64,000 nucleotides of DNA from Phenylobacterium aquaticum (GTDB lineage: Bacteria > Pseudomonadota > Alphaproteobacteria > Caulobacterales > Caulobacteraceae): the NCBI GenBank assembly GCA_947378305.1, contig CANCJJ010000004.1:105563-169562 (forward strand). The letters run 5' to 3'. Shown in pieces: positions 18,452 to 26,284 of the stretch. Every line of letters begins with the position of its first letter. Position 1 is the first letter of the stretch. The notes beneath the pieces were generated by a model. It worked only from the letters and a program-made list of their open reading frames with translations, did not search any database and was not told the origin of the DNA. The position numbers and the translations under genes were made by a program.

Positions 18452-19234
18452 TTGATGCTGGGGGCTGGCCGCATGGGCGGGGCCCTGATTGAGGGCTGGC
18501 TTAAGGCGCGCACCTACACGCCTGACCAGCTGATAATTCGCGATCCCTTTCCCTCCCCTCAGATTCTTGAGCTGGAGGGACAGGGGTGTCGACTCAATCC
18601 GCAGGACGGGGGGCTGGCCCTGGCCCAGACCGTCCTCCTGGCTGTGAAACCCCAGATCTGGCGCGAGACTGCTGAGGCGGTTCAAGCCCACCTGGCCCCT
18701 GACGCGATCATCCTGTCCGTGGCAGCGGGTGTTTCAACCGCCGACTTGTCCCGCAGTTTTGGGGGGCGTCGTGTGGCGCGGATCATGCCAACGACCGGAG
18801 CCGCCATTGGTCAGGGCGTCGCCAGCATATTCACCACCGATGCCACCGCCCGGGCGCGAGCCCATGCCCTGTTTTCGCCTGTGGGCACGGTGGTTGATCT
18901 GGATGATGAATCTCTCATGCATGCCGCGACGGGCGTGTCCGGATCCGCGCCGGCCTATTTCTATGCCTTTGTTGAGGCTCTCGAGGCGGCTGGCATTGAG
19001 GCCGGGCTTCCGGCAGACTCGGCCCGAAAGCTGGCACACGCGACCATGACCGGGGCCGCTGCCCTCATGGCGGAACGGCAGGCGGACCCGAGTGATTTGC
19101 GCAGGCAGGTGACCTCACCCAATGGCACGACCGAGGCGGCTCTGAAGATCTTGATGGGGTCTGAAGGGCTTGGCCCGCTTCTGCGGGACGCGGTGGCGGC
19201 GGCAACCCAAAGGTCCCGGGAGCTGGGGGGTTAG
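18452..19234 (+). CDS. proC: pyrroline-5-carboxylate reductase
   Basis: ProC reduces pyrroline-5-carboxylate to proline with NAD(P)H. The Rossmann motif (LGAGRMGGALIEGW), the AVKPQ segment and the C-terminal signature ATGVSGSAPAYFYAFVEALEAAG are intact. The start is odd: in-frame codons upstream of TTG 18452/ATG 18455 encode the expected first beta strand (about GITPIL) back to the YbjN stop at 18419-18421, with no ATG, GTG or TTG in between. An ATT or ATA start, or a shortened first strand, is implied. The stop shares TTAG with the histidine kinase gene. Confidence 0.93.
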   Translation: MMLGAGRMGGALIEGWLKARTYTPDQLIIRDPFPSPQILELEGQGCRLNPQDGGLALAQTVLLAVKPQIWRETAEAVQAHLAPDAIILSVAAGVSTADLSRSFGGRRVARIMPTTGAAIGQGVASIFTTDATARARAHALFSPVGTVVDLDDESLMHAATGVSGSAPAYFYAFVEALEAAGIEAGLPADSARKLAHATMTGAAALMAERQADPSDLRRQVTSPNGTTEAALKILMGSEGLGPLLRDAVAAATQRSRELGG

Positions 19235-20583
19235 GTCGATCCCGGTATCCGGATTACGGCGCGCAGGCCGCCCAAGGGGGAGCGCTGCAGGGTGACATCC
19301 CCTCCATGGCTTCGCGCCACGTCCCGTGCAATGGCCAGGCCAAGACCGACGCCCTTTTCATTTTGATTGCGGGAGTCATCCAGCCGGTTGAAGGCTTTAA
19401 AGGCTTCCTCATAGCGATCATCGGCAATGCCTGGCCCATCATCATCGACGGAAATTTCGAGCCCCCGGCCGGTCTGACGGGCGGCAATAACCACCTTGTC
19501 CCCATAGGCAGCGGCATTGGTGACCAGGTTCGAGATCGCACGTTTCAGGTTGTTGGGCCGGACGGCGGCCATGAGGTCGGGGCCCGTCACGCAGGTGACT
19601 TCGGCGCCTGCCCGGCGGGCGCTTTCGGCGACGCCTTCGATCAGGGGCGAAATGGCAATCGTCTCAACCTGTTCCCGGCCTTCGCCGCGCGCAAAGGCCA
19701 GATACTCATCGATCATGTGCTCCATGTCCGCCAGATCGCGTTTCATGTCCGCCGTCCGGCGACTGGGTTCAGCCAGGGCGAGTTCGAGCTTTAGTCGGGT
19801 GAGAGGCGTACGCAAGTCGTGGCTAACGGAGGCCAAGAGGGCGGTTCTCTGGTCGATGTGCCGCTGAATCCGGGCCTTCATGGCGAGAAAGGCCTGGGCC
19901 GCCTGGCGCACTTCCCGGGCCCCGTGGGGCTTGAAGGCCGGGACGTCCAGCCCCCGGCCGAAATCATCCGCCGCTGAGGCCAGGCGCTCAATGGCGCGCA
20001 CCTGATTGCGGATGAAGATAATCGAGACGGCCGTCAGGATCAGGGTGGCCACCGCCATCCACAGGACAAAGATCAGCCCCTGGGTGGCCACGGCCCGCTC
20101 CCGGGGCGCAAGCACGCGCAGGACCCCCTGGGGGGTCTGGACGCGGATGTCCATATAGGCCGGATATCGGGTGGTATCGAACCAGAAGGGCGCATCGATC
20201 CGGGAGGTCAGGGCGCGTTCGAGGGAAGTGTCCACGACCTCCAGCCGGTTATGCCGCCGACCCTCAGGTAGTTTTCGACCCGGCTGAAGGGCAATGGATA
20301 GACTCATGGATCTTTCCGCCCGGTCGGTCAGGCGCGCCAGTCCCGCAGGGCTGGGATCATCCTGAAAACTCTCTACCGCCCAGGCAACATCCCCGGCCAG
20401 CCCCTCGGACAGTCGGGCCGTCACATTGCGCCAGTGGGCATCGAAAAACACCCAGGCCACGGCCAGCTGCATCAGGGCAACGGGCAGGATGATGATCAGT
20501 AGGGAGCGGCCAAACAGGCTGGTCGGCAGGGACTTCTTGATCAGGCGCGCCCAGCGGGAGGATAGGTCAGTCACCGGGGTCAT
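19231..20583 (-). CDS. EnvZ-like sensor histidine kinase
   Basis: The 450-residue inner-membrane kinase has the layout TM1 (about 28-47), a periplasmic sensor of about 115 residues, TM2 (about 168-192), HAMP, DHp and an ATPase domain. The phosphorylated His is in SVSHDLRTPLTRL (about residue 255). The N box (LKRAISNLVTNAA), G1 (DDDGPGI) and G2 (GVGLGLAIA) are present. Its start overlaps the response regulator stop by four bases. The best family match is EnvZ-type, and the signal is unknown. Confidence 0.93.
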   Translation of the reverse strand: MTPVTDLSSRWARLIKKSLPTSLFGRSLLIIILPVALMQLAVAWVFFDAHWRNVTARLSEGLAGDVAWAVESFQDDPSPAGLARLTDRAERSMSLSIALQPGRKLPEGRRHNRLEVVDTSLERALTSRIDAPFWFDTTRYPAYMDIRVQTPQGVLRVLAPRERAVATQGLIFVLWMAVATLILTAVSIIFIRNQVRAIERLASAADDFGRGLDVPAFKPHGAREVRQAAQAFLAMKARIQRHIDQRTALLASVSHDLRTPLTRLKLELALAEPSRRTADMKRDLADMEHMIDEYLAFARGEGREQVETIAISPLIEGVAESARRAGAEVTCVTGPDLMAAVRPNNLKRAISNLVTNAAAYGDKVVIAARQTGRGLEISVDDDGPGIADDRYEEAFKAFNRLDDSRNQNEKGVGLGLAIARDVARSHGGDVTLQRSPLGGLRAVIRIPGST

Positions 20584-21293
20584 GCGTCAGGGGCCAACAA
20601 ATAGCCCACACCGCGCACGGTCTGCAGGTAGCGGGGAGTCTTGGGGTCGGCTTCGATCTTGCGCCTTAACCGGGTGACCTGAATGTCCACGGCCCTGCCG
20701 GAAGGGTCGGCTGTGTCGCGGGCCAGTTCGAGCCGGTCAACGGGCCGGTCAGGTGAGCGGGCCAGATGCCGCAGGAGGGCGACTTCTGCCTCCGTGAGGC
20801 GCACCGGGGTCCCGTCGCGGGTCAGTTCCCCCCGGTCAGGATCAAACTGGCAGGCTCCCAACTGGACCGGCCCTCCCGATGCCTTGGGCGGCGTGGCCGT
20901 CCGCCGCAGGATGGACCGAATGCGGAGGACGAGTTCTTCAGGTTCAAAGGGCTTTGCCAGATAATCATCGACCCCAAGCCTCAGGCCCTCAATCCGGTCT
21001 TCCGGCAAACCGCGTGCGGTCAGCATCATGATCGGCATGCCCCCCACGGACCCCGGACGCGCCCGCATCCAGCTCGCCAGGGACAGGCCGTCCTCGCCGG
21101 GCATCATGACATCGAGAATCGCCAGATCGAAGTCCAGGGTCTCCACCAGCCTGCGGGCCGTTGCACTGTCCCGGGCCGCAGACACGCGAAACCCGGCGCG
21201 GGAGAGATATTCCTTCAGCAGGTCCCGAATTCGGTTGTCATCATCCACGACCAGCAGGTGAGAGGCCGAGGTATCCGTGTCGAAGGCGCTCAT
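20580..21293 (-). CDS. OmpR-family response regulator
   Basis: The 237-residue protein has a receiver domain with the acidic pocket (VVDDDNR), the phospho-acceptor Asp (LAILDVMMPGEDG, about residue 61), and the conserved Thr and Lys (MLTARG, AKPFEPEEL). The C-terminal winged-helix (LTEAEVALLRHLA to VRGVGYLL) is OmpR/PhoB-like. It is the first gene of the two-component operon and is divergent from ilvE, whose promoter region it might control. Confidence 0.95.
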   Translation of the reverse strand: MSAFDTDTSASHLLVVDDDNRIRDLLKEYLSRAGFRVSAARDSATARRLVETLDFDLAILDVMMPGEDGLSLASWMRARPGSVGGMPIMMLTARGLPEDRIEGLRLGVDDYLAKPFEPEELVLRIRSILRRTATPPKASGGPVQLGACQFDPDRGELTRDGTPVRLTEAEVALLRHLARSPDRPVDRLELARDTADPSGRAVDIQVTRLRRKIEADPKTPRYLQTVRGVGYLLAPDA

Positions 21294-21330
21294 CCCGGCC
21301 CCCTTTGAGGCCCTGGCTCACCCAAATTGT

Positions 21331-21359
21331 TTGACGTAGGGCAAACGGCGGTCTGTAAG
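21331..21359 (+). promoter_or_regulatory. possible ilvE promoter
   Basis: TTGACG at 21331-21336 and TGTAAG at 21354-21359 are spaced by 17 bases, about 30 bases before the ilvE start. The -35 is strong and the -10 is moderate (4 of 6 to consensus). Confidence 0.45.
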
Positions 21360-21389
21360 GGAAGGCTCTTGAGAAACGGAGTTTTCCCC

Positions 21390-22271
21390 ATGTCACTGGT
21401 TCCCTTCGATGATCGCGATGGATGGATCTGGCTCGACGGCCAGTTCACGCCCTGGCGCGAGGCGAAGGTGCACGTATTGACCCACGGACTCCACTACGCC
21501 TCGGCCGTCTTTGAAGGCGAGCGGATGTATGGCGGAGAGGTCTACAAGCTGCGTGAGCATACGGAACGTCTGTTCAAGTCGGCGGAAATTCTGGACTTCG
21601 AAATCCCCTATACGGTGGAGGAGATCGATCAGGCCTGCAAGGACACCTGTGCACGAAACGGACTGACAGATGCATATCTTCGTCCGATTGCCTGGCGCGG
21701 CTCGGAAATGATCGGCGTTTCTGCCCAGAATACCAAGATCCACGTTGCCGTCGCGGTCTGGGACTGGCCCAGCTATTTCAAGCCTGAGGAGCGGGCCCGG
21801 GGCATTCGGATGTGCTGGGCGAAATACAAGCGTCCCTCGCCGGAAACCGAACCAGTCCACGCCAAAGCCACCGGGCTCTACATGATCTGCACCATCTCCA
21901 AGCATGCGGCTGAAAAGGCAGGTTATACCGACGCCATGATGCTGGATTATCGGGGCTATGTCGCCGAAAGCACCGGGTCGAACGTCTTTTTCGTCAAGGA
22001 CGGAGCTCTGCATACGCCCACGCCGGACTGTTTCCTGAATGGCATTACCCGACAGTCGGTCATTGATCTGGCCAAGTCCAAGGGCATTGACGTCATCGAG
22101 CGCCATATCCTGCCGGAGGAACTGGCGGACTTTTCGGAGTGTTTTGTGGTGGGCACAGCCGCCGAGGTCACGCCGGTTGCCGAGATCGGCGACTATCGCT
22201 TCACGCCGGGCAAGATTTCCCTGGGCCTCATGGAAGACTATGCCCACATGGTGCGACGCGAGCCCTACTAG
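21390..22271 (+). CDS. ilvE: branched-chain amino acid aminotransferase
   Basis: IlvE interconverts Leu, Ile and Val with their 2-oxo acids using PLP and glutamate. The 293-residue fold-type IV protein opens DRDGWIWLDGQFTPWREAKVHVLTHGLHYASAVFEGER. The PLP Lys is in HAKATGLYM, and the phosphate site lies in GYVAESTGSNVFFV and GITRQSV. I chose the ATG at 21390, which has an upstream GGAG; the longer frame to 21327 lies over the promoter. Its stop codon shares CTAG with folB. Confidence 0.96.
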   Translation: MSLVPFDDRDGWIWLDGQFTPWREAKVHVLTHGLHYASAVFEGERMYGGEVYKLREHTERLFKSAEILDFEIPYTVEEIDQACKDTCARNGLTDAYLRPIAWRGSEMIGVSAQNTKIHVAVAVWDWPSYFKPEERARGIRMCWAKYKRPSPETEPVHAKATGLYMICTISKHAAEKAGYTDAMMLDYRGYVAESTGSNVFFVKDGALHTPTPDCFLNGITRQSVIDLAKSKGIDVIERHILPEELADFSECFVVGTAAEVTPVAEIGDYRFTPGKISLGLMEDYAHMVRREPY

Positions 22272-22615
22272 CTCCGGACCAATATGACCTCGACCCCGGC
22301 GGCCGCTGCGTGCGGGGCCAGGGCCTGGGGCTTTTCGACCCGGACGCGAACCTGGGTCACCCGGGAGTCCTGAAGGCAGGCCTGGGCGAGTTGCTCGGCA
22401 AAGGCCTCAACCAGGTCGATATGGCCCCTGGCCAGAATGGCGCGGGCCGCTTCGCCGACCATTTCATAATTGACGGTCTGGGCTAGGGTCTGGCTTCCGG
22501 CGCTTGGGGCCTCCAGCTCGACGTCGACGATGAGGGGTTGGGTACGCCCTATTTCGTGGGGATGGATGCCGATCTCGGCCTCCAGGCGAAGACCGGCCAC
22601 GAAGATTCGGGTCAT
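22268..22615 (-). CDS. folB: dihydroneopterin aldolase
   Basis: FolB converts 7,8-dihydroneopterin to 6-hydroxymethyl-dihydropterin in folate synthesis. The 115-residue protein shows the family's first strand and Glu (FVAGLRLEAEIGIHPHE), the NYEMVGEAARAIL helix and the C-terminal VRVRVEKPQAL with the catalytic Lys. I prefer the ATG at 22615 (AGGGG about ten bases upstream). An ATG at 22651 in the same frame would add 12 residues. It is the last gene of the small ORF–SDR–folB operon. Confidence 0.92.
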   Translation of the reverse strand: MTRIFVAGLRLEAEIGIHPHEIGRTQPLIVDVELEAPSAGSQTLAQTVNYEMVGEAARAILARGHIDLVEAFAEQLAQACLQDSRVTQVRVRVEKPQALAPHAAAAGVEVILVRS

Positions 22616-22686
22616 GACCATTTGGCCCCTGGCATGCGGTTCGACGGTCATCTGGTGTGGGAGCCTTTGGTCGGGAAGTCGGAAAG

Positions 22687-23421
22687 CTAGGTCAGGTGTT
22701 GGCCGGCATCGACGCAGATCATCTGGCCAGTCACCGAAGGGGCGCCGATTAGATAGATCAAGGCTTGGCCGATTTCTGCGGGATCAACGGACCGGGCCAG
22801 GGGCGTTTGGGCCGCTTCGGCGGCAAAGTCCGCCTCGCTCTGGTGGATGGAGCGCAAGACCGGACCTGGCGCAATGGCGTTGACCCGGATGGTCGGGGCC
22901 AGGTCGAGGGCCATCATCTGGGTCGCATCCCAAAGGGCGGTCTTGGACAGCGAATAGCTGAAAAATTCCGGCCGGGGGTGCAGGACCCTCTGGTCGATCA
23001 GGTTGACGATCAAGCCTGTCTGGCTGCCTGATAGTTGCCGGGACATGGCCTGGGACAGGATCAGCGGCAGGCGGAGATTGATCTGCATGTGGGCCTGCCA
23101 GCCGGCGAGGTCCATACTGGAAAAATGGTCTTCTTCGAACAGGGAAGCACTGTTGACGAGTAGGGTCACTGGCCCCAGATCGCGACAGACGCTGTCCAGC
23201 AGGTCCGTCGTCTCGGCCTCTATGCCCAGATCCGCAGGAATGAGCAGGGCCCGACGGCCAAGTGCCATGACCTCTGCGGCCGCAGATTCGGCATCGGGAT
23301 CAATCTGACGGCAGTGGATGGCGACATCATAACCGGCCTCTGCACAGGTCCGGACCAGCACGCGGCCAATCCGGCGAGCGCCCCCGGTGACCAGGGCGAT
23401 ACCGCGAGGCGCCGTCGGCAT
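22687..23421 (-). CDS. short-chain dehydrogenase, pteridine-reductase (FolM/PTR1)-like
   Basis: The 244-residue Rossmann enzyme has TGGARRIG (NADP-binding Arg-rich turn), LLVNSASLFEED, a YSLSKTALW catalytic Tyr/Lys and an NLIDQRVLHPRPEFF segment. The R-R-I-G turn, N-S-A-S and I-D-Q features are typical of the pteridine reductase/FolM group, which reduces dihydropterins. Position directly before folB supports a pterin role. The FolM assignment is an inference. The start lies four bases after the stop of a 26-codon ORF. Confidence 0.88.
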   Translation of the reverse strand: MPTAPRGIALVTGGARRIGRVLVRTCAEAGYDVAIHCRQIDPDAESAAAEVMALGRRALLIPADLGIEAETTDLLDSVCRDLGPVTLLVNSASLFEEDHFSSMDLAGWQAHMQINLRLPLILSQAMSRQLSGSQTGLIVNLIDQRVLHPRPEFFSYSLSKTALWDATQMMALDLAPTIRVNAIAPGPVLRSIHQSEADFAAEAAQTPLARSVDPAEIGQALIYLIGAPSVTGQMICVDAGQHLT

Positions 23422-23425
23422 GAAC

Positions 23426-23506
23426 CTAGTCCAAGCGTCCGAAATCGATCATGTTCAGAGCCAGAAAGGCGACGAAGAAGGGGATGATGATGGCCAGCGG
23501 GCTCAT
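23426..23506 (-). CDS. 26-aa predicted membrane micropeptide
   Basis: A short ORF reads ATG at 23506 to TAG at 23426. The peptide opens MSPLAIIIPFFVAFLALNMI and ends IDFGRLD, so it is one hydrophobic helix with an acidic/basic tail. AGGAG sits seven bases before the ATG, better than the sites of many larger genes here. The stop is four bases before the start of the SDR gene, suggesting translational coupling. No known family is recognised. It could be a leader that drives SDR/folB translation or a real membrane peptide. Confidence 0.6.
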   Translation of the reverse strand: MSPLAIIIPFFVAFLALNMIDFGRLD

Positions 23507-23754
23507 GAAGGACTCCTCAAGATTTCCTCGGCTTTAGCGAGCCCACAGACACTTGTCGAGGTCCCAAGGTGTCAGGTCAGGTGGGGCGCGAAGCCCGGCG
23601 GGGCGCGGGGCTTTGAATTAATTTTCGGTTAGGACCTTGCCTCATGCCGAAAACCTCTTTCCCCGGGCGCGGTGATCTCTAAAATAGGACAGGAAACCGG
23701 GGGGCTCCAATGGCCAGTCCGGCAGCTTTCCAACAAGCGAATGCGGAGGACGCC

Positions 23755-25194
23755 ATGCGCGAGTATCTAAAATTCTACATCGATGGTCAGTGGGTTGAGC
23801 CGGTCGAGCTCAAGACCCTGGATGTCATTAATCCGGCGACTGAAGCCGTCTGCGGCAAGATTGCCCTGGGCTCGGCGGCGGATGTGGACAAGGCCGTCAT
23901 GGCCGCCCGTAAGGCTTTCCCGGCCTGGTCGCAGACCACCCGCGAAGAACGCCTGGATGTGCTGAACCGCATTCTCGCGGAATATCAGAAGCGCTTTGGT
24001 GACCTGGCCACAGCCGTGACCGAAGAAATGGGGGCTCCGGCTTCCCTGGCCCAGCGGGCCCAGGTTCCGATCGGCATGGGCCATCTGGCCACGGCCGTTT
24101 CGGTTCTAAAGGACTTCAAGTTCGAGGAAGATCGCGGACCGACCCTGATCGTCAAGGAACCGATTGGCGTCTGCTCCTTCATCACCCCCTGGAACTGGCC
24201 TCTGAACCAGATCGTCTGCAAGGTGGCTCCTGCCATTGCTACGGGCTGCACCATGGTGCTGAAGCCTTCGGAAGTGGCACCCTTCTCCGGCCAGATCTTC
24301 GCTGAAATCATGCACGCCGCCGGGGTTCCGGCCGGTGTTTTCAACATGGTCCATGGCGACGGGATCGGCGTGGGCGTGCCCATGTCCAGCCATCCGGAAG
24401 TCGATATGGTCTCCTTCACGGGTTCAACCCGCGCCGGGATCGAAGTGGCCAAGAATGCGGCGCCTACGGTCAAGCGCGTGGCTCAGGAACTCGGCGGAAA
24501 GAGCCCGAACATCGTTCTCGATGACTCGGCCTTTGCCAAGGGCGTGGCCCGGGGTGTCGCCACCATGATGACCAATTCCGGTCAGTCGTGTAACGCCCCG
24601 ACCCGTATGCTGGTGCCTGCCGCCCGTATGGACGAGGCCATTGCTGTTGCCCGTGAAGCCGCCTCCCAGATCACGGTCGGGGATCCGAACGGCAATTCCC
24701 AGCTGGGTCCTGTTGTGTCTGAAGTCCAGTTCACCAAGATCCAGAAGCTGATCCAGGCCGGTATTGACGAGGGGGCCACCCTGGTCACTGGCGGCGTCGG
24801 TCGCCCTGACGGCCTGGACAAGGGCTATTATGTAAAGCCGACCGTCTTCGCCAATGTGACCAACGAAATGACGGTCGCCAAGGAAGAGATCTTCGGTCCC
24901 GTCCTCTCCATCCTCGGTTACGACACCCTGGATCAGGCCATCAAGATCGGCAATGACACGGAATATGGCCTCGCGGCCTATGTCCAGTCCGAAGACCTCG
25001 GCAAGGCCCGCGAAGTCGCGGCCAAGCTGCGGGCGGGTCAGGTCTCCATCAACGGCGGTGGCGGCGACATGATGGCCCCCTTCGGTGGCTACAAGATGAG
25101 CGGTAACGGGCGTGAGTGGGGCGATTTTGGCTTCCACGAGTTCCTGGAGACCAAGGCCATCCTGGGCTATGCGCCCAAGGAAGCCGCGGAATAA
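23755..25194 (+). CDS. NAD(P)-dependent aldehyde dehydrogenase
   Basis: The 479-residue enzyme oxidises an aldehyde to the acid. Features are the cofactor segment (FITPWNWPLNQIVCKVAPAIA, KPSEVAP), FTGSTRAG, the general-base Glu in QELGGKSPNIVL (about 245) and the nucleophile Cys in NSGQSCNAPTRM (about 279). EEIFGPVLSI and the C-terminal GGYKMSGNGREWG are also present. I chose the ATG at 23755 with GGAGG six bases upstream; an earlier frame start at 23710 is less likely. The substrate is unknown. Confidence 0.95.
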   Translation: MREYLKFYIDGQWVEPVELKTLDVINPATEAVCGKIALGSAADVDKAVMAARKAFPAWSQTTREERLDVLNRILAEYQKRFGDLATAVTEEMGAPASLAQRAQVPIGMGHLATAVSVLKDFKFEEDRGPTLIVKEPIGVCSFITPWNWPLNQIVCKVAPAIATGCTMVLKPSEVAPFSGQIFAEIMHAAGVPAGVFNMVHGDGIGVGVPMSSHPEVDMVSFTGSTRAGIEVAKNAAPTVKRVAQELGGKSPNIVLDDSAFAKGVARGVATMMTNSGQSCNAPTRMLVPAARMDEAIAVAREAASQITVGDPNGNSQLGPVVSEVQFTKIQKLIQAGIDEGATLVTGGVGRPDGLDKGYYVKPTVFANVTNEMTVAKEEIFGPVLSILGYDTLDQAIKIGNDTEYGLAAYVQSEDLGKAREVAAKLRAGQVSINGGGGDMMAPFGGYKMSGNGREWGDFGFHEFLETKAILGYAPKEAAE

Positions 25195-25210
25195 CGCATT
25201 TATCGGATAT

Positions 25211-25248
25211 CCGGGGGGCAGGTGCCCATGGCGTCACCTACCCCCCGG
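25211..25248 (+). repeat. G-rich hairpin after the aldehyde dehydrogenase gene
   Basis: CCGGGGGG (25211-25218) pairs with CCCCCCGG (25241-25248). A one-base mismatch and a further 5-bp AGGTG/CACCT stem lie inside. No U-tract follows, so it is at best a weak terminator or an mRNA-stabilising structure. Confidence 0.4.
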
Positions 25249-25348
25249 GAATTCCAACACTCGACGCCTTTCCCGATCAGATGGTGCCATCTGGTCTGGA
25301 AAGTTGCCGGGGCCACAAAGCGCCCTGACTTAGAGGAGGTGCCTGGCC

Positions 25349-26284
25349 ATGGATCCCCATTTCAAGGCTATGCTGGATCAGGAAGCGGCCGCTGCGGCGG
25401 GCCAGACACCGCCGCCCCTGAGCGCCGTTCCACCGGCCATGATCCGGGCGGGCTACAGCCTTCAGCGCAAATCCCAGAACCAGTCGGCCCCGCTCGATGT
25501 CGAGGTGCGGGACCTAAGGGTTGCCGGCGGCGAGGGGCCCGTTCCCGCGCGGCTCTATGTGCCCGCTGGCGCGCCCGACGTGACCGCTGGGCTGGTCTAT
25601 TTCCACGGCGGCGGGTTTGCCATTGGCGACCTCGAGAGCCATGACGGACATTGTCGGCGGCTGGCGGCCTATTCAGGCTGTCGCGTTCTGGCCATAGACT
25701 ACCGGCTGGCTCCGGAGCATCCCTTCCCCGCAGGCCATGACGACTGTCTGGCCGCGACCCGCTGGGCCTTTGATCATGCCGCAGAGATCGGGTTCGATCC
25801 ACGTCGCATAGCGGTTGGCGGGTGTTCGGCAGGGGGAAACCTCGCGGCCTCAATCGCCATAGACCTGAAGTCAGACCCGGTCCGGCAACTGGCCTTCCAG
25901 CTCTTGCTCTATCCCTATATCTGCCCGGATGAGACCACGCCGTCACGCCAGGCCCTCGACGGGCCGATCCTGACCAAGGCCGCCCTCGACTGGTTCCAGA
26001 CCTGCCTGGCGGCGGACGACCATCCAGCGATCAACCGCGTCATACTGGGGTCCGGAGCGGACGTGTCAGGGACACCCCCGGCCTATGTGGTCACGGCGGG
26101 ATATGATCCCCTCCAGGACGAGGGCCGCGACTATGCCGATCGTCTCAAGGCGGCCGGGATTGCCACGGACCATGTCCACTATCCGGACCTGGTGCACGAT
26201 TTCTTTGTCATGGGCGATGTCTCGCCCGCGGTCGAGGCCGCTGCGCGCGAGGCGGCGGCGGCTCTGAAGGCGGCGCTTGGCTAG
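25349..26284 (+). CDS. alpha/beta hydrolase (hormone-sensitive-lipase-type esterase)
   Basis: The 311-residue carboxylesterase has the HSL-family oxyanion motif YFHGGGFAIGDLESH, the YRLAPEHPFPA block, the nucleophile elbow GGCSAGGN (G-x-S-x-G), the acid in AGYDPLQDEG and the His in LVHDFFVM. It probably hydrolyses short-chain esters in the cytosol. AGAGGAGG lies about ten bases before the ATG. Its stop shares the CTAG quadruplet with the convergent nhaA. Confidence 0.93.
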   Translation: MDPHFKAMLDQEAAAAAGQTPPPLSAVPPAMIRAGYSLQRKSQNQSAPLDVEVRDLRVAGGEGPVPARLYVPAGAPDVTAGLVYFHGGGFAIGDLESHDGHCRRLAAYSGCRVLAIDYRLAPEHPFPAGHDDCLAATRWAFDHAAEIGFDPRRIAVGGCSAGGNLAASIAIDLKSDPVRQLAFQLLLYPYICPDETTPSRQALDGPILTKAALDWFQTCLAADDHPAINRVILGSGADVSGTPPAYVVTAGYDPLQDEGRDYADRLKAAGIATDHVHYPDLVHDFFVMGDVSPAVEAAAREAAAALKAALG

